64,000 nucleotides of DNA from Flavobacterium oncorhynchi (GTDB taxonomy: Bacteria > Bacteroidota > Bacteroidia > Flavobacteriales > Flavobacteriaceae): positions 37,269 to 101,268 of the forward strand of contig NZ_MUHA01000027.1 in the NCBI RefSeq assembly GCF_002217355.1, written 5' to 3'. Below are positions 36,352-43,870 of this stretch, in pieces. Made by a program: the position numbers and the translations under genes. Numbering within the stretch: the first letter of the stretch is position 1; each line of letters begins with the position of its first letter. Under the pieces are notes generated by a model. The model saw only the letters and a program-made list of their open reading frames with translations. It was not told the DNA's origin and searched no databases.

Positions 36352-37146
36352 ATGTCAATTAATTTATTTGATTTAACAGGAAAAACAGCATTAATTACAG
36401 GTGGTGTTCACGGATTAGGAATGGCAATGGCTAAAGGACTTGGACATGCAGGTGCAAAAATTGTAGTAAACGACCATTCGTCGCAAGAAGCTGTAAACAA
36501 TGCAATTGCCGAATACAAATCGGAAGGAATTGAGGCTTACGGTTACTTATTTGATGTTACTGATGAAAATGCAGTAATCGAAGCAATTAATAAAATAGAG
36601 TCTGAAGTAGGTCCTATCGATATTTTAATAAACAATGCCGGAATTATCAAAAGAACGCCAATTATCGAAATGGAAGTTGCAGATTTTGAAGCTGTGGTAA
36701 AGGTTGATTTAACAGGTCCTTTTATTGTTTCTAAAAATGTTGCTAAAGGAATGATTACACGCGGAGGCGGAAAAATCATTAATATGTGTTCAATGATGAG
36801 TGAACTTGGCCGAGATTCTGTAAGTGCTTACGCATCGGCAAAAGGCGGATTAAAAATGCTGACTAAAAACATGGCTACGGAATGGGCTAAATTCAACATT
36901 CAAACAAACGGAATTGGTCCTGGTTATTTTGCAACAAGCCAAACGGCTCCAATTCGAGTAAACGGACATCCTTTTAATGAGTTTATTATGGGAAGAACTC
37001 CAGCAGGACGTTGGGGAGATCCAGACGATTTACAAGGTGCAGCAATCTTTTTAAGCTCAAAAGCAAGTGATTTTGTAAACGGTCATATTGTTTATGTAGA
37101 CGGCGGTATACTAGCAACAATTGGAAAACCATCTAACGAAAATTAG
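36352..37146 (+). CDS. kduD: SDR oxidoreductase, KduD/gluconate 5-dehydrogenase-like
   Basis: The 264-residue protein is a short-chain dehydrogenase: TGGVHGLGMAMAKG is the nucleotide-binding motif, NNAG follows, and YASAK holds the catalytic Tyr and Lys. The sequence from INNAGIIKRTPIIEM to GPGYFATSQTAPIR and the C-terminal VYVDGGILATIG are typical of gluconate 5-dehydrogenase/KduD. It would reduce 5-keto-4-deoxyuronate-derived 2,5-diketo-3-deoxygluconate to KDG, the natural next step after GH88. The context supports this; gluconate dehydrogenase activity cannot be excluded. Confidence 0.85.
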   Translation: MSINLFDLTGKTALITGGVHGLGMAMAKGLGHAGAKIVVNDHSSQEAVNNAIAEYKSEGIEAYGYLFDVTDENAVIEAINKIESEVGPIDILINNAGIIKRTPIIEMEVADFEAVVKVDLTGPFIVSKNVAKGMITRGGGKIINMCSMMSELGRDSVSAYASAKGGLKMLTKNMATEWAKFNIQTNGIGPGYFATSQTAPIRVNGHPFNEFIMGRTPAGRWGDPDDLQGAAIFLSSKASDFVNGHIVYVDGGILATIGKPSNEN

Positions 37147-37208
37147 ATCGTAATTAACATCATAAAATTAACATTCGTTCGTTGAACTTACACTATTTTA
37201 TAAAAAAT

Positions 37209-37314
37209 GCTCCAGCGGAGCGGAATATATATTTTTAAAAAAAATATGCCGCTCCTCTGGAGCTTTTTATGCACGGAACTAAATTATGCTATAAATATTC
37301 AGCTCCTCTGGAGC
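37209..37314. repeat. Three copies of the GCTCC-N3-GGAGC palindromic repeat
   Basis: Palindromes occur at 37209-37221 (GCTCCAGCGGAGC), 37251-37263 and 37302-37314 (both GCTCCTCTGGAGC). The first is inverted relative to the second, with AT-rich sequence between them. The third is preceded by CTATAAATATTC, as in the copy at 1-31. The 352-bp gap from 37147 to 37498 holds this cluster, a terminator-like hairpin and no gene. Confidence 0.75.
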
Positions 37315-37321
37315 TTTCTTC

Positions 37322-37361
37322 AGCAAAGCCTTTTGTTTACAGCATTAGGCTTTGCTTTTTT
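37322..37361 (+). terminator. Terminator-like hairpin upstream of the metalloprotease-like gene
   Basis: AGCAAAGCC (37322-37330) pairs perfectly with GGCTTTGCT (37348-37356) around a 17-nt loop and is followed by T residues. It probably ends the transcript from the KduD-like gene and separates the two following lipoprotein genes from the locus. Confidence 0.7.
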
Positions 37362-37498
37362 TACTGTTTCTGAGTATTTTACAGATAAATCTTAAAAAAT
37401 TAAAAATTTCTTACTAAAAATATCGTTTTTTAAACGAAATTTGCGCTTTAATATTAAAAAATTAAAAACAAACCCCAAGTTTAATCAAAACCCTACTA

Positions 37499-38722
37499 AT
37501 GAAAAAAACGTATTATTTTTTTCCAGTACTTGCCGTTCTGGCAAGTATCACTTTTGCGTGCAGTGACAAGGAAGACGGCGAAAATTACAAGCCAAATTAT
37601 CTACCTAGTATTGACGCTGCAACATTACCAGCAGGAAATCGTGCCTTTACAATGTTTGAAGACGCTGAAAACTCTTCAAAAATGTACGACAATAAAGACC
37701 GCTGGTTTAGAGTAAATGAGCCTTTGCAAGTAATTCAAAAAGGCAAAGATTCTGTTCAGGTATCACTGTATTCACCAGTTGGATTGACTGATGTGAAAAT
37801 ATATGCTAAATTACCTAACTACGAAAAACGCTTTGTTCTTTACAATTTTTCAAAAGTACCCGCTTTTCACAGATCTTTCCATCAAATTCCGTTAACTGCA
37901 GGAAAACACGACTACGAACTTGAAAACGGCAAAACAGTAACGATCGATAAAATCGAAGGATTTTCTTCGGGAGCAATCGAGTTTTCTGTAGAATCTACCG
38001 ATCCTTTATTTCAGAAATTTAAAAAAATCAAGTCTACACACTTAGTACAATTTAGCGCTGCATATCATACCAATGAACTTGGTAAGTTTTTACCAATGAA
38101 TCCAGTTTTAGCAAAAGAAGCCATAACTATGATCATCAATTATTCTTATGCTTTAAGTCATCCTTTGTATTACAGCACTTTTACAAATTTCAACAAATAC
38201 AAACAAGAACAGGCAGCTACAGCAGGAACCGCAATAAATGGCGCACTTAATTGGCATGGTAATGCTGAAGATAAGGACGGGACTTACGACTATTTAACTA
38301 AAGAGGAAATAGAAAAAACGTACTGGAATTACCTTGATGGCAGAACGGTTAATATGGCAATGGTTGGCGGTGCAGCAGCTTTAGGCGGCGGTGCATTGGC
38401 TTCTCAATGGGAATCTGGTTATGTTACAGGACACTGGTTAGGTGAAATGTCGGTTTGGTCACACGAATACTCGCATCATATTGGCTGGGGACACAGCAGT
38501 AACTTAGCAAACAGCGGTGAAGGCGGCGGTCAACAGGAAATGCTTACTGATTTTTACAAATACTTGATTTACTTAAACGATCTTCCTTTTACAGATCCTG
38601 AAGTCCTAAAAGGATACAGCAAAACAAGCTACCTAACGGGTAAATATAAAAAACCAGAATTTAAGATCAATCCTAAAAACCCATTTTTACTAAAATATAA
38701 AGGAGAAGGAAAATGGAACTAA
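37499..38722 (+). CDS. Lipoprotein with metzincin-type HExxHxxGxxH motif
   Basis: The 407-residue protein has a lipobox (ITFAC) and acidic residues right after it (SDKEDGE), which suggests surface export. Residues 322-332 read HEYSHHIGWGH, an exact HExxHxxGxxH zinc motif as in metzincin peptidases. The N-terminal half (about 60-190) looks beta-rich and may be a binding domain. I do not recognise the family. A small Ala/Gly-rich segment (MVGGAAALGGGALAS) precedes the motif. It could cleave proteins, for example the core proteins of proteoglycans whose chains the locus degrades; that link is only inferred from position. It precedes another lipoprotein gene. Confidence 0.6.
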   Translation: MKKTYYFFPVLAVLASITFACSDKEDGENYKPNYLPSIDAATLPAGNRAFTMFEDAENSSKMYDNKDRWFRVNEPLQVIQKGKDSVQVSLYSPVGLTDVKIYAKLPNYEKRFVLYNFSKVPAFHRSFHQIPLTAGKHDYELENGKTVTIDKIEGFSSGAIEFSVESTDPLFQKFKKIKSTHLVQFSAAYHTNELGKFLPMNPVLAKEAITMIINYSYALSHPLYYSTFTNFNKYKQEQAATAGTAINGALNWHGNAEDKDGTYDYLTKEEIEKTYWNYLDGRTVNMAMVGGAAALGGGALASQWESGYVTGHWLGEMSVWSHEYSHHIGWGHSSNLANSGEGGGQQEMLTDFYKYLIYLNDLPFTDPEVLKGYSKTSYLTGKYKKPEFKINPKNPFLLKYKGEGKWN

Positions 38723-38736
38723 CCCGCAAAATCAAC

Positions 38737-39744
38737 ATGAATAAACTACCTTTTTTAATACTGCTGCTTTGTTTTATTACCAGTTGCAGCAAAGATTCTG
38801 ATGGTCCTGAACCAACAAATTACGACTATTACTACCCTACAAACGAAGCTTCTATTACAGCTAAACAAATTGGCGACGGAGCCGGAACACTTGATCCTAA
38901 AGGAATTACGATTTCAAAAGAGAAATTATATGTTTGCAATGGCAATGTTTTAGAGGTTTTTAATGCCGTGACTTTAGCACATATTAAAACAATTGCAAAC
39001 TACACAAAAGGAAGCACAACAATTCCGTTTGTTAATTTAACATCTGTTTCTATTGATAATGGACGAATTTATGTTGGAAGTGTAGAATCGAGACTTTTTG
39101 TTCTTGACGAAAGCACTACTCTTGGAATTAACACGGTTGGAAACGGACAATGGTGGCAGACTTTTGTACACGTTTTTGGCGTTGTTGCAAAGGACGGATT
39201 GGTATTTGTAAAGGAAAAAGAAAAATCTATTAAAGTTTTTGAAGCTTCACAAATTACCGAAACCAGTGACTGGAATTTAAAACCTTTTGCTAAACTTAAT
39301 ACTTTAAGCGGTTTCGATCAAGTGTATTCTATGGATGTAACCGATGGAAATTTGGTAGTTGCAGGAAGAGATGCTAAAAGCTATTTATATTATAACATTG
39401 CCGGAATTCGTGCCAATGCTGCAGCTTCAATAACCACTCCATTAGAACCCGTAAAAGCTCCTTTTGAAGACGCAAAACCAATTGCGGTAGTATTTAGTAA
39501 AGATTGGGCGATAACATCAGAAAACGCAGGAAACACCTCTTATTTACGTCTTTATCCAAAAGATGAGTTTAACAATAGAGAATACAAACCAAGAGTAAAT
39601 GCTTCTGATATTATGGGACAAAATCCTTTTGGCACTATTGTAAGTACTGTACTGCTTAATGATCGCATCTTTTTATCTGATAATACAAATAAAACAATTC
39701 GAGTTGTTAAGCTTAATAAATCAACAATTGCGGAGCAAAAGTAA
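38737..39744 (+). CDS. Lipoprotein of unknown function, propeller-like
   Basis: From ATG 38737 (MNKLPFLILLLCFITSC) the protein has 335 residues and a clear lipobox. An earlier ATG at 38713 would overlap the previous gene by 10 bp and add eight polar residues. The rest repeats a four-strand pattern with a Gly-Asp/Asn turn (VSIDNGRIYVGS, GVVAKDGLVFVKEK, SMDVTDGNLVVAGRD, TVLLNDRIFLSD), as in beta-propellers of the NHL/YVTN type. It may be the surface-binding partner of the metzincin-like lipoprotein with which it shares an operon. No function is known. Confidence 0.65.
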   Translation: MNKLPFLILLLCFITSCSKDSDGPEPTNYDYYYPTNEASITAKQIGDGAGTLDPKGITISKEKLYVCNGNVLEVFNAVTLAHIKTIANYTKGSTTIPFVNLTSVSIDNGRIYVGSVESRLFVLDESTTLGINTVGNGQWWQTFVHVFGVVAKDGLVFVKEKEKSIKVFEASQITETSDWNLKPFAKLNTLSGFDQVYSMDVTDGNLVVAGRDAKSYLYYNIAGIRANAAASITTPLEPVKAPFEDAKPIAVVFSKDWAITSENAGNTSYLRLYPKDEFNNREYKPRVNASDIMGQNPFGTIVSTVLLNDRIFLSDNTNKTIRVVKLNKSTIAEQK

Positions 39745-39773
39745 AATTCTCCTCTGCCCTTGTTGAATACGTA

Positions 39774-39920
39774 TTAAACACATAGAAACATAGACTCTAT
39801 TTTTATCTATAACAAGGAGACAAAAAAACACACGTTTCTCTCACATAGGCGCGCTATGTGCATTTAAATTAAGTGAAACGCCTTTTATTGAAGTATAAAA
39901 CTATATTTCTATGTGTTTAA
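39774..39920. repeat. Dispersed repeat with 20-bp inverted ends, copy 2
   Basis: TTAAACACATAGAAACATAG (39774-39793) is the reverse complement of 39901-39920 at 19 of 20 positions, so the 147-bp unit has inverted termini. Inside lies a smaller hairpin CACATAG-GCGCG-CTATGTG (39842-39860). The right 30 bp match 30749-30779. No coding frame lies inside. It may be a miniature non-autonomous element or a structural intergenic repeat. Confidence 0.7.
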
Positions 39921-39960
39921 AAATTATGCGCAAAGCATTTTAAACAATTCAATTACAATC

Positions 39961-39999
39961 AAAAACACCTCTAAAACTTTAGGCTTTAGAGGTGTTTTT
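39961..39999. terminator. Bidirectional terminator
   Basis: AAAAACACCTCTAAA (39961-39975) pairs perfectly with TTTAGAGGTGTTTTT (39985-39999) around a 9-nt loop. It lies between convergent genes ending at 39744 (+) and 40019 (-), and its A/T flanks let it work in both directions. Confidence 0.85.
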
Positions 40000-40018
40000 A
40001 TTTTATGAAAAATAGCTT

Positions 40019-41221
40019 TTATCGCTCTTCTTTAATCAAATACATTATTGAGGCTGACAATAAACATATTATAGAAATGACTAAGAATAAAAACTTCGTA
40101 TTTCCTGTTTTTTCAATAATATACCCAAGTAATGGCTCTCCTAAAGCTGCAAAAAGATAACCGCACATATTCATGGTTCCAATTGCAGTTCCTGTTCGCT
40201 CCCGCCCCATTATCTGCGGACATAAAGCCCAAAAGTTAGCTTGAGGTCCGTAAACAAAAAAACCGCAGGCAATCAAAAGAAATCCTATCACAACTAGATT
40301 TGCATTATGCATAAAGAACAATAGAAATGAAAGCCCGCAGCAAACCAGCATTCCCATAAATATAGATTTGTAATTGCTTTTAAAAAGCGTTGTTGACAGC
40401 TGTCCAAAACTAAAAGCACCAAAAGCCATACCTAACGGAAGCAAAAAGGTAACCCAGATTAACGAAGGATCTTCTTTCCAGTTATCACCTAAAAAATGCA
40501 CAGGAACCCAAAATATTAATCCGTAGCGCGCCATACTTTCCAACCCAAATGACAGGCAGACTAATCTAAACTTTTTATGTCCCAAAACTTCACTGTAGCT
40601 CTTTTTTATTGCTGCAAAATCGAAACCTTTTGATTTTCTTTCTACAGGAACCGGCGATGCTTTTATAAAAACTAAAAATACGGTAGCCGATACAAATAGT
40701 AATAAAACCGGCAATCTAAACAACATTCTCCAGTCTAAATGAAGCGAGGTAATGTAAATTGAAATACCAAAAGTCACTGCCGATGAAAATCCCGCCGCCA
40801 TGGTATATAAACCAAAGGCTTTGTTCTGCTCTTCAGTTTTAAACCAATTGGCAATTATTTTTCCCCCAGGAGCCCAAGCCATCGATTGAAAATAGCCGTT
40901 TAAGAACCATAAAACTAAAATGATATAAGGCGAATGGGTAAAACTAATTCCTAAGTTGCAGGCAATAGACAAGTAAGCTCCTATTGGTACTAAGTATTTT
41001 GGATTAAAACGATCGGCAAGATTCCCGTTGATAAACTGTCCTAGCGAATAACCAATCAGCATAGCAAAACTTATCCAGCCAATAAAAGTATATGAAATTC
41101 CTAAATCTTCACGCATTGCTTTTGTTGCCCAGCCAAAGTTATGTCTACCTGTATAAAAAAACAGGTAACAAAACATGGTGATAAAAAGCATTTGGTATTT
41201 TTTTGAAATTCTACTAATCAT
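40019..41221 (-). CDS. GlpT/UhpC-type organophosphate antiporter
   Basis: The 400-residue inner-membrane protein has about 12 helices. YTGRHNF with R26, and MARYGLIFWVP with R232, align to the two phosphate-binding arginines R45 and R269 of GlpT. YFQSMAWAPGGKIIANWF corresponds to the GlpT helix-4 signature. It should exchange an organic phosphate or phosphonate against phosphate. Its start codon overlaps the stop of the dehydrogenase by one base (TAATG), so they are translationally coupled. In an operon with a phosphonatase-like enzyme, a C2/C3 phosphonate is the likely cargo; glycerol phosphate cannot be excluded. Confidence 0.8.
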   Translation of the reverse strand: MISRISKKYQMLFITMFCYLFFYTGRHNFGWATKAMREDLGISYTFIGWISFAMLIGYSLGQFINGNLADRFNPKYLVPIGAYLSIACNLGISFTHSPYIILVLWFLNGYFQSMAWAPGGKIIANWFKTEEQNKAFGLYTMAAGFSSAVTFGISIYITSLHLDWRMLFRLPVLLLFVSATVFLVFIKASPVPVERKSKGFDFAAIKKSYSEVLGHKKFRLVCLSFGLESMARYGLIFWVPVHFLGDNWKEDPSLIWVTFLLPLGMAFGAFSFGQLSTTLFKSNYKSIFMGMLVCCGLSFLLFFMHNANLVVIGFLLIACGFFVYGPQANFWALCPQIMGRERTGTAIGTMNMCGYLFAALGEPLLGYIIEKTGNTKFLFLVISIICLLSASIMYLIKEER

Positions 41222-42306
41222 TAAATTGTTATTAAAACCCTGTATGGTTTATGTTTAATTGCATATTGAAATGCTTCTAGGGTTTCTTGTAATGGAAATT
41301 CTTTTTCGATGAAAGTAACAAAAGGATAATCTGAAAAATGATCTTCAAAAAATGAAACGGCATTAATAAAATCTTCATAATTATAATTATGCATTCCTTT
41401 TATGCTTAACAATTTACGAATCACTACCTCAGCATTAACTTCAATACTTTCTGTTGGAGTTACGGCGCCTATCCAAATGTGTTCTGCTCCTACTGCGCTA
41501 AACTGCAAACCTGTTTTTATAGCTTCAATAGAACCGCTCATATCGATAATAACATCAAAGCCTTTTTTATAAAATCCTGACGTTATTTGAGTAAGTTCTT
41601 CAATTGGATTTGTGCTGTTATAAATATAATCGGCACCAAAAGATTTACTTTTCTCTAATCGCCTGTCATCAATATCAATGACCGTAACCGACGATGCTTT
41701 TTTCTGTTTTGCAATAGCTGCAGCAATTAAACCTAAAACTCCTGCACCTAGAATTAGAACATTTTTGCTCTCAATTTGACTAATTAATCGATAAGCTGCC
41801 ATTGCTGTAGCTCCGGCGCAATTAATAATTGGTGCAAATTTTTCATCTATAGACGAAGGCAGTTTCAAAATCCCTGTTCCCTTTTTCAATACACAATGCG
41901 TACCCAATCCACCGTTAAACTTCTCGTTTTCCTTAAACTGAACGTGTCCGTATTTAAATAAACCAGCAGATTTTTGAGGCATTTTATCTCTTACAAACTC
42001 ATCTGAATCTGTTGCAGCAAAAATGGTCCAGGTAATAAGATCGCCCTCTTTTAAGATATTTCCATTTAAATCATAAAAAGGCTCGCTTTGCGATAGTTCC
42101 AAAATTTCTCCTACGATCTCATGTCCTAAAACTATTGGCGACGGTTCTTTTCGTCTTCCTGTAAAAGTATGCAGGTCGCTGCCGCACAAAGTCGTGTATT
42201 TGTTTTTTACTAAAATCTCGCCTGCCTGCAATGCTGGCAAAGCCGTATATTCGGGAAGAATACTGCCGTTTTTTTCATTAAACAGCATAATACATGAACT
42301 ACACAT
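41221..42306 (-). CDS. Zinc-dependent dehydrogenase of the phosphonate-associated type
   Basis: The 361-residue protein has a medium-chain dehydrogenase fold: catalytic zinc ligands C41 (CGSDLHT), H62-E63 (GHEIVG) and C163 (INCAGAT), and the nucleotide motif GAGVLGLIA (188-196). The segment MPQKSAGLFKYGH resembles the PQKC-x-x-L-x-KYGH stretch I remember from the family (TIGR03366) found next to phosphonatase-like genes. However, the four structural-zinc cysteines of that region are absent. It may interconvert an aldehyde and alcohol made from the phosphonate carbon skeleton. It overlaps PhoD by 8 bp from this start; ATG at 42288 (MLFNEKNG) is an alternative. Confidence 0.72.
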   Translation of the reverse strand: MCSSCIMLFNEKNGSILPEYTALPALQAGEILVKNKYTTLCGSDLHTFTGRRKEPSPIVLGHEIVGEILELSQSEPFYDLNGNILKEGDLITWTIFAATDSDEFVRDKMPQKSAGLFKYGHVQFKENEKFNGGLGTHCVLKKGTGILKLPSSIDEKFAPIINCAGATAMAAYRLISQIESKNVLILGAGVLGLIAAAIAKQKKASSVTVIDIDDRRLEKSKSFGADYIYNSTNPIEELTQITSGFYKKGFDVIIDMSGSIEAIKTGLQFSAVGAEHIWIGAVTPTESIEVNAEVVIRKLLSIKGMHNYNYEDFINAVSFFEDHFSDYPFVTFIEKEFPLQETLEAFQYAIKHKPYRVLITI

Positions 42307-43810
42307 TTTTCTTTAAGTTGTTTAAGTTATCAATTGTAAAATCAGGACCTTGCCTTTCACCACCATCTCGCAGCAGTATATCGGAATTGAATTTATAACT
42401 GATGTTGATTTGCTTTTTACTCACTTTCAAAATAAAATAGCCGTGAGCTGCAATATCATTGTAAATCATATGCGGATTAAGCTTGTATAAGAGTTTGCTT
42501 TTTTTGGCAATTTGCTCGCTGGTTAAGCGGTCATCATTTTTAGAAGTTATCGACGGCGTTAAAAACTCCCAAGCAATACGTTTATTATTAGCCGAATCTG
42601 GCGCGTTTAATTCTAAAACATGACTTTGATGATGATCTCCTGTTAAAATAATCGGCGGGTTTTTCAAGCTCTCAAAAACTTCAATCAGCTGTTCTCTTTG
42701 ATAAGGATAACCAGTCCACCAATCCTCCTCTTTTACCGTTTCTATTTTTTTGCTTTTATAACCTGTAAACATGACCTGATTTACGAGGAAATTCCATCTT
42801 GCATCACTATTTTTCAATTCATCTGACAAATGATCAAACTGTTTTTTGGAAATCATTTTTCGCTGCGAATTAAATTTTTCTGGGTCGCTGCTTAATAACT
42901 GTTTGTCTCTGCCGTCTAATCGTTCTTCCAAGAAAAAGAAATTAGCCTCTTTTCCTATTTTAATCGAACGAATCATTTCGCTTGTCGATTTAGCTCTTAC
43001 AGGCATCCATTCAAAATAAGCCTGTACAGCAGCGGCGCTTCTGTCAGTCCAATTTCCTTCGTTGCTCTGGTGATTTTTTGCTCCGCCGAAGTACGCATTA
43101 TTAGCCAATTCGTGATCGTCCCAAATACAGATAAAGGATTTTGTGCGATGCGCTTTTTGAAGCTCTTTATCTTTACGATAAAGAGCATATCTTTTTCTAT
43201 AATCTGCTAATGAAATAAGTTCATGAAGCGGGTCGTTTAAACGATTGCTTTCTTCAAGAAAAGCTTTATTCGCATATTGTCCTGTTCCGTATTCATAGAT
43301 ATAATCGCCTAAATGAAATACATAATCAATGGCTTTATTATCTGCAATATGGCGGAATGAGGTAAAATAACCGTCTTCGTAATTGTTGCAGCTTACAACT
43401 GCTATTTGAAGCGGTTTTAAAAGCGAATCAGGCAATGTTTTACAAACTCCAATATCAGAAGTCGTTTCGTTGTAAATAAACCTGTAAAAGTAAACCTGAT
43501 TACTTTCTAGATTAGTTGCATCAATCTTAACCGTATAATCGCGGTCTTGTGATGTTGTTACGAAACCTTTATTTACTATGTTTTTAAAAGCTTCATCATT
43601 TGCAATCTGCCATTCGACATTGCAAATTCCTGAAAATTCTGTTGTAATACGTGTCCATAGTATTACCGCATCGTCTGTAGGATCTCCAGAAGCCACTCCA
43701 TGCATAAAATGCGCATTGTTATTTTGGGCAAATAATGAAAATACTTTTACAGGAAACAACAGCGGAATCATTCCGAGCATTGACCTTTTTACAAAACCTC
43801 TTCTGTTCAT
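42299..43810 (-). CDS. PhoD-family phosphodiesterase/alkaline phosphatase, Tat-exported
   Basis: The 503-residue protein has a twin-arginine signal (NRRGFVK at 2-8 and a hydrophobic stretch). The PhoD-type metallophosphatase domain shows SCNNYEDGYF (Cys141, an iron/calcium site ligand), LGDYIYEYG (Asp169), IWDDHELANNAY (231-233) and GDHHQSH. PhoD enzymes are secreted calcium/iron phosphodiesterases that attack phosphate esters and in some cases phospholipid or teichoic acid bonds. Here it could free phosphorus head groups before transport. It lies between the receptor and dehydrogenase genes of the same operon. Confidence 0.9.
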   Translation of the reverse strand: MNRRGFVKRSMLGMIPLLFPVKVFSLFAQNNNAHFMHGVASGDPTDDAVILWTRITTEFSGICNVEWQIANDEAFKNIVNKGFVTTSQDRDYTVKIDATNLESNQVYFYRFIYNETTSDIGVCKTLPDSLLKPLQIAVVSCNNYEDGYFTSFRHIADNKAIDYVFHLGDYIYEYGTGQYANKAFLEESNRLNDPLHELISLADYRKRYALYRKDKELQKAHRTKSFICIWDDHELANNAYFGGAKNHQSNEGNWTDRSAAAVQAYFEWMPVRAKSTSEMIRSIKIGKEANFFFLEERLDGRDKQLLSSDPEKFNSQRKMISKKQFDHLSDELKNSDARWNFLVNQVMFTGYKSKKIETVKEEDWWTGYPYQREQLIEVFESLKNPPIILTGDHHQSHVLELNAPDSANNKRIAWEFLTPSITSKNDDRLTSEQIAKKSKLLYKLNPHMIYNDIAAHGYFILKVSKKQINISYKFNSDILLRDGGERQGPDFTIDNLNNLKKNV

Positions 43811-43870
43811 CTTATCTTTATAAAAAACACAATAGTACTACTTGAATGTTACCTTTATGTTTAGAAATTA

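Noticed and set aside
12266..37146. Alginate as the target of the locus
   Set aside because: PL15-like lyases can act on alginate, but the PL12-like lyase, sulfatase and ROK kinase fit a sulfated amino-sugar glycan better. Not fully excluded.
35103..37498. AAATCAAAAC-like words near DUF4861 (35103) and the metzincin-like gene (37480) as further HTCS sites
   Set aside because: Only about ten bases match and such A/T-rich words are frequent just before start codons, so they were not counted as copies of the shared element.
42299..43810. PhoD gene as an ordinary phosphate-starvation gene
   Set aside because: It may respond to phosphate, but it is embedded in a tight operon with phosphonatase-type genes and no phosphate-starvation box was recognised, so the operon context was preferred.
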